Shown here: positions 29,797 to 41,429 of the stretch, one piece after another
Layout: the number at the start of each line of letters is the position of its first letter
Position numbering within the stretch: the first letter of the stretch is position 1
Assembly (NCBI GenBank): GCA_947579605.1
Contig: OX388305.1
Coordinates: forward strand, 35,477,542-35,541,541
DNA length: 64,000 nt
Source of the DNA: Athripsodes cinereus
Lineage: Eukaryota; Arthropoda; Insecta; Trichoptera; Leptoceridae
Direction of reading: 5' to 3'
Position numbers and translations under genes: made by a program
The notes under the pieces: generated by a model
Told to the model about the DNA's origin: nothing
Database searches by the model: none
Seen by the model: only the letters and a program-made list of their open reading frames with translations

Positions 29797-30752
29797 ATTC
29801 GACTGTCGAGTTCCACAACTCAACGAGTCGAAATTTTCGAAAGTTTTGATATAATTGGGAATAGATGTAATCATCTCTATCGATTCCACAAGTAAATCAC
29901 TATAAAAAAATAAACGGTTCCCTTAACGTATTAAATATTGCGATAATGAAAAAAATTAGTGGTCCTATTTTCTATTCCACAAATAAATATTTCGAATTGT
30001 TTTAACTATTGAACGGAATAAAAACAACGTAATATCTCTAACAATGCTTCTTCTTCTTCTATTTCTGCTTCAGTTAGGACTGTGATTCTCAGAGCCTGCT
30101 CCTGGGAGGTGGATGCCCAGCAATCCCTCCAACCTGGGGATCTGTTTCCTGTCATGAGTTTGTCTGTTGCTATTCTAACCACTCTATCTGAGCTCGCCCT
30201 CCCCACATGATCTCTCCAGAAGCGTCTTCTTGTTCTGCTCCATCGCACAACATCTTCGACATTACAGATTCTTCCTATTTATGAATTTCTTATTCTGTCA
30301 CGAAGAGTTACACCTGCGATAGGTCGTAGAGTTTTCATTTCAGTGGTTCTAAGAAGGCTTTTTGTTCTGACGGTGTCGGCTCTTGACTCTATGCCGTATG
30401 TCATGATCAGTCTTATGCAGGTCTTATAAATCCTTACTTAACTCTCTCTCAGCATATCTTTGTTTCTACATACAGCATTCTTCAAGCACCCAGTCACGAC
30501 GGCAGCCTTGTTTGCGTGTTCTCTTACATCGTCAAAGAGGTTATTGCTGCTGGAAATCTCGACACCCAGATACTTAAATCGCATCACTTGCTCTATGATT
30601 TTACTGTCGATTGTAAGTCTAACCACGCGATTATTATTTAGTATATTTCACTTTCTGTTGTATTTTTAAAGAATAACAAAAATTCTAAAAAGTCGACTTC
30701 TCGAATATATGACATTTCGACTTGTTGAGTTGTGGAACTGGACAGCCGATAT
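29797..30752. mobile_element. TIR element interrupted by an antisense LINE fragment
   Basis: The left end actgtcgagttccacaactc ... cgagtcgaaat and right end atttcgacttgttgagttgt ... ggaactggacagccg are inverted. The centre is filled by a family F LINE fragment, so the original element was probably under 400 bp. No clear target duplication is visible. Confidence 0.6.
30030..30640 (-). mobile_element. LINE RT C-terminal fragment, family F
   Basis: Minus-strand segments in changing frames give QVMRFKYLGVEISS, KTCIRLIMTYGIESRADTVR, RPIAGVTLRDRIRNS, RWSRTRRRFWRDHVGRASSD and a C-terminal EAEIEEEEALLEIL. These are thumb and C-terminal motifs of a LINE RT. At least two frameshifts and one stop are present. 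A relative (F2) is at 34,415. Confidence 0.8.
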
Positions 30753-30759
30753 TATATTT

Positions 30760-31445
30760 CTTAATTTTTCTTCCATGTCTTAATACTGAGCTTCTGTGGT
30801 TGGATTTTTTTTAAAAGCTATCTATGATATAATCTTTATTGATATTTGTGTTTATAAATAGGTATCTATTTTTTATTATTCCGTGCGCATTGCAATGAAA
30901 TGCTTTATGAAGTATAACCACGTACTACTAAAATCAAGAAATAGACAGATATACCGATACCAGTCTAAAACGTTTTTTTGTTAAAGATGAACATTGGCTC
31001 TGAAATAAATCTAAAAACATGATTTTAATCTACAAAATTGTCTGTAGTTATAATAATAATAACACTTTATTGATGAAAAAAAATCATGAGCAATTGGTGA
31101 GCTTATTTCCTGGAGGCAATATCTTCCAACTACCCAAAACATTATTCTATATAGGTACTCCTGTAAATCTTTGTATTAGTCCAAGATACCAACCTACGAT
31201 TTTTGTACCTAGATCGATTTTTATTAATTATCTGTACATATTTTACTGTTCGTAAAATATCATCTATATTTTACTGTTCGTAAAATATCATCTATAAGAC
31301 AATTAACATCTATGATTCAGCGGTCAGACATGGCTGGTGGCACTCATTCTGAACATCTTATTTTTATTGACACAGAGAGGACAATCTATATTTTTATTAT
31401 TTGCAGTCAGTCCGCTGGCTAACACACTTATTGTCTCGTGGGAAC
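30760..31445. other. AT-rich DNA with a short duplication
   Basis: No gene. Positions 31,240-31,300 hold two tandem copies of a roughly 27-bp block (ttactgttcgtaaaatatca). A taacactttattga word near 31,055 resembles LINE tails. Confidence 0.4.
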
Positions 31446-31448
31446 ATG

Positions 31449-32295
31449 TGGTGTTCACACGAGATGACATAATGGCCTGTCGATTTCGCTTGCATAAATA
31501 ACAAAATTCGTCTGACTTCCATAGATTGTCAAATATGATCACACAATCCACCAATGTAGATTCGATCTGTCAGATCCGCTTTAATTTTGTCGTTGTTTTC
31601 AAAATGGCGGTCTTTGAGGTAGTGAAAATGTAAGATTAGAGGATATAAGGCGCCTTTAAATGAAGGAAACAAGCGCCACAAACCATCAACAAGGATGACA
31701 ACATTCGCGAAACGGGAAACGGTTATAAAGTATTTACTATAGATACGTATTAATTATGTCGGTGCACGCGTAGTAGAATTCCATAATTATATAATTGAAA
31801 CAAGTGTTTCTTTCTACTATAGATTATTGATTCCGAGAGAGACGTCTTTCGACTTATCAGGTCATTATCAATCGAGATTGTCGGGTTAACTAGGTTTATC
31901 GAGTTAACTATGGATACGGATGTCGCGCACATCTACACATGCGTGCATCGGTCCATCAGAAAAAAAGTTGAAAGGTGATCAACTTGAGACGATATCGTTT
32001 TTGCTGGTTTTTGTCTTTTCGAATTATCTGCCAATTGGTTCACACGGTTCAAATGGCTGACGATATTTAGGTTTCCCGACGATATTCACCTCTTTATTTG
32101 ATTTTATTGGCACCAACAGTGTGGTAATCACGGAACATTTTTAAAATATTTAGTAAAAGTTACTACGTACTACACCACATAAATTTATTTACGAACACCC
32201 CATATCGTTTCAGATTTATTGACAATCTGTTCACACGGTTCAAATGGTTGACAATAATTTAGTTTCCTGGCGATATTCACCTCGTGTGAACACCC
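31449..32295 (-). mobile_element. TIR DNA element, family V, reverse copy with extra right end
   Basis: It matches 16,644-17,102 in reverse complement: tggtgttcacacgagatgac at the left, atataaggcgcctttaaatg inside, and gacgatattcacctc at the right. The right-end block (ttcacacggttcaaatgg, gatattcacctc) occurs twice (about 32,036-32,098 and 32,220-32,295). The centre carries foreign DNA at about 31,740-31,970, including tagtagaa/ttctactata and gagacgtctttcg, related to 1200-1278. Confidence 0.6.
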
Positions 32296-32299
32296 CATT

Positions 32300-32785
32300 A
32301 ATGTTCATAGTTTTATTGCGGAAATTTTGCGAATATTTTAAATATTCTATTCGATACTTAAGCGTAAAGCAATTAATTTTTCCGAGGAAACGACCTTAAC
32401 AAAATTATACCTCAGCTTAATTGAAAATGAAGTACCTCTTCACTATAAAATTTCACTGAAATTAAGATTTATTTCGACATTCTTCCAAATAATAAATACA
32501 TACCACCAGGATCGAGTTACTCCACTGATTAAAGTATTATACTCGTAGAATCCTCTAAACAATGTTATATAAACAATATTCCTGTCACCTTAACATGAAA
32601 CGTCTCTAGGAATTAATAAAATCTGAAAGCATAATTTTCGAAATAATATTGCCTGTTTTAATGCAAATCTGGTTATTTGAAAACATTTTAAACAGATTTT
32701 AAAATCGGCGTTTATCGGAGGCACTAACACTAATCAAGTCTTATAAAGAAATAAACGATATAAACATTCGATTATATGATACAAA
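32300..32785. other. AT-rich DNA, nothing recognised
   Basis: No supported ORF or repeat. Confidence 0.3.
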
Positions 32786-32791
32786 CATGCG

Positions 32792-32860
32792 GGTCAACAC
32801 CCGCAGGCTGCCTCACTTGTAGAATATGCTGTGATGTGATGGAAAAGTAGTAGTAGTAAA
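32792..32860 (+). mobile_element. LINE tail fragment resembling family H
   Basis: The sequence acccgcaggctgcctcactt ... gaatatgctgtgatg followed by agtagtagtagta resembles the 3' extremity and TAG-repeat tail of family H. Confidence 0.5.
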
Positions 32861-33139
32861 TTACACAAATTTTTGGAAAACTACTCGTATTTTGATTAGC
32901 GGCATTCATTTGCATCTATGAATCGCTTTAAAATAATCCCTTTTACCTACACGAGATTTTTTTATGAATTTGATATGATTTCAATTTGATGCTTTGTCAA
33001 AATAATAATGATTGACGTGTAAAATATTATTGTTTGTACACCAATACTTGGAGTTTAACTAGTCATGCCTAATATGAGAATGGAGATATCCCTAAGTTGT
33101 CTTAAGCATTAATAACAAATAAACTTTTCACACACACAC

Positions 33140-33882
33140 ACATACCATCACGCCGCTTCCCTCGTGGGGTAGGCAGAAAAGATCGAGCGCCACTACCTTC
33201 TATCCTTGCATACATCTTTCGCTTCCGTCACTGTCATTCAATTCCTCATGCATGCTCTCCTGTTCAATGTGCTCAACACGTGACCTTCCTGTAGGATTTT
33301 ATTTAAATGATCTTGCCATTTAATCCTCGGACGTCCACGTCTCCGAGCACCATTCCTCGCAGCCAAATATATCTTCTTAGTCATTCTGTCCTCATTCATT
33401 CTTTCCACGTGCCCAAACCATCTTAACTTATTTACATTCATCCTTGTTATTACACCAACTTTCATTCCACATTCCTTTCGTATATCACTGTTACGCACAC
33501 GATCTGTCAGACTTTTACCACATATCCTTCTCAACGATCTCATTTCAACTGCATTTATGCCACTTTCATCCTTCTTTAACCATGTCCACGTCTCACTTGC
33601 ATACATAAGTGTTGGCACTAAGATAGCAGAGTGCACCAATCTTTTAGCTGTGGTGGATATTTTTCTATTTGCAGTTATTGGTCGGATTGCACCATTTACC
33701 TTATTGCCAGCAACTTTTCTCCTTTCAATATCGCTTTCACACTTCCCATCTCTCGTGAACAAACTACCTAAGTACACACATTCGTCAACTTGCTCTAATA
33801 TTTCGTTGTCAATCATAACCTGGCATACTGTTCTCTCACTTCCTCTTTCAAACACCATGATTTTTGTCTTTTTTGCATTCAT
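33140..33882 (-). mobile_element. LINE RT fragment, family B (longest open RT remnant)
   Basis: A 214-codon minus-strand frame covers the end of the RT palm/thumb. It starts with NAKKTKIMVF (the segment after the YADD motif in LINE RTs), then DECVYLGSLFTRDGKCESDI, LVPTLMYASETWTWLKKDES, GINAVEMRSLRRICGKSL, LRWFGHVERMNEDRMTKKI and GRPRIKWQDHL. A stop follows at RN, after which TEAKDVCKD and AYPTREAA continue to the 3' end near 33,150. It is truncated just 3' of the catalytic motif and cannot be active. Confidence 0.9.
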
Positions 33883-34200
33883 TGGAGTGCACCAACCTTT
33901 TAGCTGTGGTAGATGTTTCTATTATAAACTTTTCGATTTACATGAAATTTTGTGTTTATCGGCTAGGTCTGAGAATCGGCCAACATCTATTTTTCATACC
34001 CTTAAACGTTAAGGATGGTCCACGCCGATTTTTTTTTATTTTTATTCAAAAAAATATTATATTTTTATGGTGAGGCATTAAAAAATACGTACAGCACTAA
34101 ATTTTCACCCTTATACCATCAACTCCATTTTTTTAATAGCGATATTAGTATATGGAAAATGTATATGGCAAAACAACGTTTTCCTGGTCAGCTAGTATAA
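33883..34200 (+). mobile_element. Retroelement junction followed by a 'ggtcagctag' terminal repeat
   Basis: Positions 33,883-33,915 repeat the RT sequence at 33,629-33,662 (agtgcaccaa.cttttagctg), so a second piece of family B is joined here. The following sequence (atcggctaggtctgagaatc, ggatggtccacgccga, atatggcaaaacaacgtttt, cctggtcagctag) is a repeat terminus widely seen in insects that ends in CTAG before T, as in Helitron-like 3' ends. Confidence 0.5.
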
Positions 34201-34414
34201 AATAAAATCAAATTATTATGCAGAAAAATTGCTAATATTTTTATACCTACTATGAAATATCAATCAATTCGCTCTTTTTCCCAATATTATTTTTCCGGGA
34301 TTATATGACATTATAGCTGTAAAAAAGCTACCACTGTCCGTGTCGAAATAGCAGTTATTCCGTATTAATGAATCCTATTTTAATAGCATCCTCATTTTCA
34401 AATTAATTCAATAT

Positions 34415-34835
34415 TCTTCTTCCTCGTAATGTAGATTGTCGATCTGTTAGGTCAGAAGTTGATACCTCTTGTGATGTTGAAAACCAGAGGCTGTCTTTCC
34501 ATCTTTTTGGTGGTCTTCCTCGGGGACGTGAACCGACTGGTGTTTCTTTAGCAGATATATATGTACGATTCTGTTTTCAGCCATCCGATCTACATGGTCT
34601 CTCCAGAATCGTCTCCTTTTCCTACTCCATCTTACGATGTCCTCCGTGTTGCATATGTTTCTTATCTCAGTATTTCTTATTCTGTCTCTGAGAGTGTTGC
34701 CCGCAATCTCTGATGTTCGTAGTCGGTTTTTTTTTTAGTAGGTTTTTGTTCTTACCGTGTCTGCTCTTGTTTCTACACCATGTGACCATATGTCATAATT
34801 TGTCTAAAACAGGTTCTATATATTCGTTGAAATTC
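34415..34835 (-). mobile_element. LINE RT C-terminal fragment, family F2
   Basis: Minus-strand pieces include AGNTLRDRIRNTEIRNICN, RWSRKRRRFWRDHVDRMAEN and PRGRPPKRWKDSLWF, the same layout as family F at 30,030 but with clear divergence. Frameshifts occur near 34,735 (poly-T run). It stops at tatgtcataattt near 34,800. Confidence 0.75.
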
Positions 34836-34839
34836 ACTA

Positions 34840-35530
34840 TTCATTGAAACTAAATTGCCAATCAAATTCAATTCAGATTCAAATTTCTTTATTCATAAAA
34901 ACATTAGCACATTAATTACATATAAACAATGCGTAATCATATTGTTATTTCATTTCATCTGAGTAGAAAAATCGACATTATTTTATAAATAATATTTTAT
35001 AAATGAGACATCAGCAAATCAACATGGTAGAAATGAAATAGTGAAGATAGATAACTCCAGCGAACTTTCCAATACATTGTTATAATGTAGGTGTCCAAAT
35101 ATAATATTTTTCCAACGTAAAGCAATGTCGAAATATTTTTGTTCTATTTACAACTAACAACTTTGGCCGTTTTCAATTTACAGAATTTGGGTTGGATACT
35201 CAAATATTGTTGTTACTTTGACATTTGTAAATAAAATAAATAAAAAAATAGGGGTATGAAAACCCAAATCAAAAGAATGAAAGGATATATTTTAAGTAAA
35301 AAATACTTAATGGAAACTTATAAATGTATTCCAGTATTTTTAAAAGCAATCGTGGAATTTGAAATTCAACCGAATTCTGCAACTACTCGTAGTAAGTTTT
35401 CTCTTCCTACAATTCTTTATTCTTTACAATTCCATTCAACAATATATTGAGACATTCATAGTAAAACGCCTAGAATAATTACAATACGTGTACTTATAAG
35501 TGATATTGATTTACCTACAACTCAAATCTA
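34840..35530. other. AT-rich DNA with a possible LINE tail
   Basis: The sequence attcagattcaaatttcttt at 34,872-34,905 looks like the inverted 3' end of an insect LINE (a 'tcaaat..ctttattcat' type). Otherwise nothing is recognised. Confidence 0.35.
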
Positions 35531-35533
35531 CAT

Positions 35534-35685
35534 TTGAGTTCGTCGGTAGCCTGGAGGTAGAGTCTCGGCCTCGTGAATATGAGGTCCATGGTTCGATCCT
35601 AGGTGCCAGCAAACTCTCTTTGCATGACACAAGATTTTAAATTGTGAAAGGTGTATAAGGTTGTATTGGGTTTATAACAAAAACT
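35534..35685 (+). repeat. tRNA-derived SINE, family S1 (sense)
   Basis: It begins ttgagttcgtcggtagcctg, with B-box ggttcgatcctaggt, tgccagcaaactctctttgc and aaggttgtattgggtttata. Its 3' end joins directly to an antisense LINE family C tail. Confidence 0.8.
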
Positions 35686-35800
35686 CATCATCATTATCAT
35701 CATCGCCCTCAACGCTCGTCTTGGGAGCACAGAGCAGAAACCAGCCTCCTCAATTCAGAGCGTCTCTGTGCCAATGGCGTCACCTCTTCCCGAACCTAAA
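35686..35800 (-). mobile_element. LINE 3' tail, family C (short antisense copy)
   Basis: The sequence catcatcattatcatcatcg is the inverted GAT-repeat tail, followed by ccctcaacgctcgtcttggg and cagagcgtctctgtgccaat. It is severely 5'-truncated (about 115 bp). Confidence 0.75.
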
Positions 35801-35804
35801 TATA

Positions 35805-36350
35805 TCTTTAAAAAAAAACATTTATTGTCAATTGAATAATATTCCTATCAAATATCTAGCAATCAGACAAGATAATTATTGTATTAATTTAAGTCGAAAT
35901 GTTTCACTGTACTCATTTTTTCTACCACGAGTCAGATACTAGTGTTATATTCTTATTTAAAATATCCTCAGTAAATTTTACTTATCCAAAAAGATCTAAA
36001 CAAAATCTCCAAAGATGGAGTTAAGATTTTCCAGTCTACCGATTTTACGACCATTGGAAATGGACGTTATAGTTTCTTGAACAAATACTTTACTTTCTCT
36101 TACCGCCTAACCATAGGATATATTTGTTTATTTTATTTTTGCAACACTTTTGATACGAAAAAGAAAATATCTCATACAGCACCTTAACTTCAAAAAAAAA
36201 TTAATGTCAGCCACAGACAGTTCAATGTATTGTTAGCAAGTTTATTACCACGAGCTCATAGAAAATTATTATGAACGGTAATCAGTGTACATCTCACATC
36301 ATAAAATAATTAATAATTACAGTTATATTCAAGGAGATCATTTCAAAAGC
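35805..36350. other. AT-rich DNA, nothing recognised
   Basis: No supported gene or repeat. Confidence 0.3.
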
Positions 36351-36358
36351 CATTAGAG

Positions 36359-36678
36359 CAAGGGTGGCCAAACCGCGGCCCGCGAAACATATGCACACAT
36401 GCACACTTTTTTAAATAATAGAAAAATAGTAGGTACAAGTACCCGTTACTTTTTTTAAAGAGGTATTTGAAAAAATATTCTTAAAGAAAACCGAGGAGTA
36501 TTGAAACATTTCAAATTCCTATACCATTTAAAAATTTCGCGACGGGGGGGGGGGGTAGAAATTTTATGGTGAAGTAAAATTATCAAATGTTCCATAAATG
36601 GAATGTATTGTTGTGCGGCCCGGTAGGAAATCTCATTCTGAAATTTGGTCCGGCTGCTGAAAAGGTTGGCCACCCATG
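36359..36678 (+). mobile_element. hAT MITE (320 bp) with 8-bp TSD
   Basis: Ends caagggtggccaaaccgcgg and ggttggccacccatg. Flanks cattagag (36,351-36,358) and cattagaa (36,679-36,686) agree at 7 of 8. It includes a run of Gs (gacgggggggggggg) and the ccgaggagtattgaaa block shared with other hAT MITEs in the window. Same family as 16,295-16,617. Confidence 0.87.
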
Positions 36679-36689
36679 CATTAGAATAA

Positions 36690-37004
36690 AAATAATTTTT
36701 GTAAGTAGGTACATAATAATTATTAAAAATAAGTTTAAAATAATAAAATCAGAAAATACAGCATACCAATTTACCTAATATTGATAATCACATAAGGGTA
36801 GGGGTAGTTGTTCCTTAAGGAAAATGGGGGTTGATAGTAAGTTAATTCCGCGTGAGTAATAATATTAGGCTTGTAGCATTTCCAATTAACAAAATATCAA
36901 GTATCAATCAAGCGATTAATTATAATTTTGTGCTATCGTGCAGCAGAATCAAACTATTAACATTAATTAAATTGACATCAAGCTTTGAAAATAGGGAACT
37001 TATC
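36690..37004. other. AT-rich DNA, nothing recognised
   Basis: No supported feature. Confidence 0.3.
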
Positions 37005-38110
37005 AATCTTCTTCTATCAGTGCCGTATCAGGTCCCCCCAACGTTGGCGATCACTATGGAGAATGCCTCTATGTCTCGTGCTGTGCGGACCAGCTCTCCC
37101 ATCCGTGTTATTCCAGTCCATTGCCGTATATTCCGCAGCCATGACATCCGCCTCCTTCCCACTCCACGACGTCCCTCAATCTTGCCTTCTATAATCAACT
37201 GCAGGAGTCGATATTTATCGCCTCGCAGGATGTGGCCCAAATAAGAGACTTTACGAACCTTGATATTTGTCAGGAGCTCTCTATTTGCATGTGCTCTGCG
37301 TAGTACTTCTGTTTTGGGCACCAAGTCTGTCCACGGTATTCGAAGCATTCTTCGATGAATCCACATCTCGAATGCCTCCAACCGGTTCATTGTGTTAACC
37401 TTAAGTGTCCAAGTTTCGAAACCATACAACAGCACAGATATAACACTTAATCATTCTCTGACGGAGCTTCAAATTAAGGTTGTCATTGCAGAATAGTGCT
37501 TTTACCTTATTAAAAGTGGCTATTGCTATTTCAATTCTGCGTTTCACCTCAACATCGCGATCTAAAGACTGTGTGAGATATGTGAACTTTTCTACCCTTT
37601 CAACATTTATACCCTTTAACTGAAGAGATGCCGTGGAGTACTCTAGTCGTCCGAAAGTCATCCACTTGGTTTTATTGACATTAATGTTTAATTCCAGCTC
37701 CTCTCCTGCAGTACAGACATCATTTAATAGCTTCTGGAGATCTTCAATGCTGTCAGCCAGTGTAACTGTATCATCTGCATATCGGATATTGTTTATCATC
37801 ATCATCATCGCCCTCAACGCTCCTCTCGGGAGCACAGGGCAGAAACCAGCCTCCTCCACTCAGAGCGTCTCCGTGCCAACCGCGTCACCTCTTTCCACAA
37901 CATTCCTTGCGCTCTGATGTCGTTGTCATAGGAACGATGTATTGTGAAAGAGGGACGCCCGGGCCGACGGAACCCCTGCGGACGGAAGAATAGTGCTCTT
38001 TTTGGCCAACTATCATTAGGCATTCTCAAAACATGTCCCAGCCAGGACCATCGTTTATTGTTTATAATTCTTCCATTTACTTTCACTCCTTTATTTGAAG
38101 TTCCTTATCA
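37005..38110 (-). mobile_element. LINE reverse transcriptase fragment, family E, with YADD motif, interrupted
   Basis: On the minus strand the order is a GVKVNGRIIN segment (about 38,060-38,100), an inserted family C element, then IRYADDTVTLADS with the catalytic YADD at 37,770-37,781, followed by VNKTKWMTFG, thumb sequence, and in another frame LLYGFETWTLK, SYLGHILRGDKYRLLQLIIE, RRGVGRRRMSWLRNIRQW and the VIANVGGT-stop. The RT aspartates are present, but upstream fingers/palm and the endonuclease are missing, and a frameshift lies near 37,420. Dead copy. Confidence 0.88.
37797..38055 (-). mobile_element. LINE 3' fragment, family C, inserted into the family E RT
   Basis: A 5'-truncated family C end (inverted GAT tail catcatcatcatcgccctc; residues RWSWLGHVLRMP, WPKRALFF, CSREER) is flanked by tattgtttat at 37,787-37,796 and 38,056-38,065. 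The 10-bp direct repeat is a target-site duplication, and the host RT frame resumes on both sides of it. Confidence 0.9.
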
Positions 38111-38114
38111 ATAT

Positions 38115-38740
38115 CAGTATAATTTTCAGCTATGTGAATAATATAGTTAAAATGTCAAAGGTAAGGTATAGTTAAAATGTCAAATTGTCGTAAATATTTA
38201 TTTATAAATAAACAATTTGCCAATACATTAAAAGAAATTTATGAATCACATTAAGCGCAGATGGTACCTATAAAAATATTATCAACATTCATTCATTCAA
38301 TCATTCTACAAATTGAAAATGTTATTCATGAAATACCCTTTATAAGCAACATAGTGTTTTTATTTTAACTTGCCTTCTGCTAATACATTTTTAATGTCTT
38401 CACATTTTTCTTTATTCTTTTATTCTCGTTTTTTTCTGTTTTACAATATCACTCATAAGGATAAATAGACTATTTAAATTTTATTTGATGGATTATAAAT
38501 GGATTTTACTGCCTCGCTAGACTATTGTGTCTGTTCTGAGGCAGCATGTTTTCCACACACACACACACCTGTGTCAATGTTCTTTATAACCAAATAAAGG
38601 TAACTATGTTTGTAAGCATTTGATGTGATGATGTCTTCAATGATCATATGCCAAATGTACAGATACACATATAATATGACATAAATGATAATATTTTAGA
38701 GCAAAAACACAACCATTACATTTACAGGTAACTTTGGATA
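38115..38740. other. AT-rich DNA, nothing recognised
   Basis: There is a small repeat of tatagttaaaatgtcaaa at 38,143-38,185 and a CA run at 38,552-38,567. No gene. Confidence 0.35.
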
Positions 38741-38741
38741 T

Positions 38742-39170
38742 CATCATCATCATCATCATCATCGCCCTCAACGCTCATCTCGGGAGCACAGTGCAGAAAC
38801 CAACCTCCTCCATTCAGAGCGTCTCTGTGCCAATCGCGTCACATCTTTCCACGACATTCCCTGCTCTCTGATGTCGTTGAGATTGGAACGGTGTATTGTG
38901 AAAGAAGGACGCCCGGCCCGACGGAACCCTTTGCGGACGGAATAACAGTGCTCTTTTTTCCCAACTATTATTGGGCATTCTCAGAACATGACCCAGCCAG
39001 AACTATCGTCTCTCGGCAGCGTCGTCGGCACACAGCATCATTTGTGACATGTTCACACCATTTTACATCCAAAATCCTTCTAAGACACTTGTTTTCAAAG
39101 CTTAATATCCTCCTCTCTTGAGCCTTGGTTAAGTACCAAGACTCACAGCCATTGTTCTCTCTTCTCTAAC
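38742..39170 (-). mobile_element. LINE 3' fragment, family C (longest antisense copy)
   Basis: Starts with the inverted GAT tail (catcatcatcatcatcatcg). The minus strand then reads the RT tail and continues upstream to AQERRILSFENKCLRRILDV-like residues and TMAVSLGT. It thus shows about 50 codons more of the RT thumb region than the copy at 1-397. Stops and frameshifts are present. Confidence 0.82.
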
Positions 39171-39174
39171 TTTG

Positions 39175-40410
39175 GATATACTATTCATTTATTTTTTACG
39201 CATAATTATTTAATTACTTTTACACAAATATTACAAGAAAAGGAGCTCCCCCAAAAACTTTGGTTTTTAAAATAAGATATTATTAGTTGAATCTCAGGTA
39301 AATAATACATCTCCCACTTGTAGTAACATTGTAGAAATAGTAGAAATTAAATTATTTTCGAGGATAAAATTTATATTGGACACTGTGGTACACTTGAATA
39401 AATTGGGATCGAATGTAGAGAAACCCTTAAATAACATTCTTTTGTTAAAGATGAAAAAGTATTATTTCTATTGAGTTTTATTACAAAACTACACTTTTCA
39501 AAATAATCAAATCTTTATTTTCACTAAAGTTTGTACCAAAAATAGCAGAGAAAATCAATATTTTAAAAAAATTATCTAAATGTTATATTTTGTTCAGTTT
39601 CGAAACCAAACCACACCACTCCTTTCTTGTGGTTTTCCTTATATCATCTAATCATCTTGTCAAAGATTTTCTCAAAATTATTCAGCTTGTAATTGGTTGC
39701 CATTTAATGCGAATCTTTTCTTATACTCTTCTATTTAGAGCATCTGTCAATAGGTGTGTTTTTCTTAGCTTCAAATATATAAAAAAAACTCTCGACTTCA
39801 TCAGTGACTTAAATTCTATTCGCAGTCAAAAATAAACGTGGGTAAGTATTTATTATTTCTTGGCATCTTTGAACTCTTAATGAAAATTCAAACAAAACAA
39901 CACTTGGGTAAAAAAATGAGTAAACAAAGTCAAACTCAAAACACAATAAGATAATATTATTTTACACGTGTAAAAGTAATTCAATGACTCTTCTTATTCT
40001 TACAACAAGCCGTTTAATTAAATATTTCATTAAACTTCATTAAAAACATTTTCTAAAGAAAATGTCCTATTATTACATACCTATATTGTAATCCTATATA
40101 GTTAGCCATCCCATGTCATAAAACAACTTTTATAATACCCATGCTTTATGAATATGTCTACATTTATGTATACAGAATCATGAATAAACTAGGTGCTGAA
40201 CAATATTGTCTGTAAAAATAAATGGTACGGCATTTCATTTCAGCAACTTCCCTAAGGGGTTGTAATCCTAAACAAGCTTTTCTTTAATATCTTTCTTTAT
40301 ATTTCAAACATTTACACTAAATAATAAAAATATTGTTGTCATTATCATTCAAATAGACAAGTCCTAGTAGCATAACAATAAAATCTACTCCTTCACTCTC
40401 AATAGAGTAA
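39175..40410. other. AT-rich DNA, nothing recognised
   Basis: No ORF above 81 codons and no repeat matched within the window. Confidence 0.35.
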
Positions 40411-40424
40411 AATCGCGTCGTAAC

Positions 40425-41041
40425 CAGTGATATGTAACAACTAGATTCGCAATGTCATACAAATATTCTCTAAAAATGTGTACCCACCCGTCGAGGTACG
40501 ATACCTGAGTAATTCATCTCTTTTCTTATGTATATTTTCATCTCTATCTACCGGCCTTTTTCTTCTGTAATAATATCCATGCTCATATTGTCTATCTCTT
40601 GTTATCTACAAACAATTTATATGTGTGTCGCTATTTTTCAAACTGACAATTGGTATTGTCGAACTTCAGCAAGTACTGCAAGTAGTATTGTTTAAAAAGG
40701 TATATTACTTTTGTACCCACTATCGACATATTCCATATCAATAACAACATTCTTTTTACAAATTACATGTTCCCTAGATTTGTTGGCAAATTTCAAACTT
40801 GATGAAGTGCTCGCTATCTCAAAACGTTCATCAAAAAGTCAAACCATTTCTATGTTATCATTTAAGCACAATGCGACATTTTTACTTGATGACATTTAAT
40901 CCAACGACACTGAGACGACAAACTGCCACGGAAGTTCTAAACAAACTAAATAAAAATTGCGGCATCAAGGACCGCAAAGAGATTTTATTGATGGTACATG
41001 TTTGAGATTCATATTGCAAATCTAGGTATAACATATCACTG
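40425..41041. mobile_element. hAT-type element (617 bp) with perfect TSD, family T
   Basis: Ends cagtgatatgtaacaactag and ctaggtataacatatcactg are inverted. The duplications gtcgtaac at 40,417-40,424 and 41,042-41,049 are identical. The second copy is 43,675-44,304. A short open frame (40,799-41,005) covering ATEVLNKLNKN is shared with the other copy but is too short and generic to name. The two copies were independent insertions. Confidence 0.92.
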
Positions 41042-41164
41042 GTCGTAACGAAAGAATTACATTGTTACTACTACAGTAAATAAAATTTCAGCTTGCAAAT
41101 AAATATTCCAAATGTTTTCTAATTTTTATAAATTTATCGTGCAATAATATATGGATACATAATA

Positions 41165-41425
41165 ATTATGTCGAAAGTAAAAAGGATAACAAAGAGGGTA
41201 TATTTGTCTGAAAGAAGGAGTGTGAGGAATCTGAGAACTACATTATTTGATCACGTAGGTCAAATTCTTGCGAACGGTAGTGTGTTGAGTAAAAGAAATC
41301 AGCATGCATGCACGGGAGGTTTCATGAATCTAGAGGAGGTGAAATAAGTATGTAGGGACAGATCTATACGGCGTTCCGTTCTCTCTACCTACCCCACTTG
41401 GGATGCGGCGTGGGGGAATAGTATA
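41165..41425 (+). mobile_element. LINE RT C-terminal fragment, family A
   Basis: The forward translation gives KRVYLSERRSVRNLRTTLFD, HVGQILANGSVLSKRNQHAC, MNLEEVK-stop and RRSVLSTYPTWDAAW, then the family 3' end (gcggcgtgggggaatagtat). Short, diverged copy. Confidence 0.75.
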
Positions 41426-41429
41426 GAAT

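Noticed and set aside
33557..34012. 151-codon plus-strand ORF
   Set aside because: It is antisense to the family B RT and then runs through the downstream repeat; no domain features.
37633..37917. Plus-strand ORF of 94 codons
   Set aside because: Crosses from antisense RT into the inserted family C element; an artefact of two repeats.
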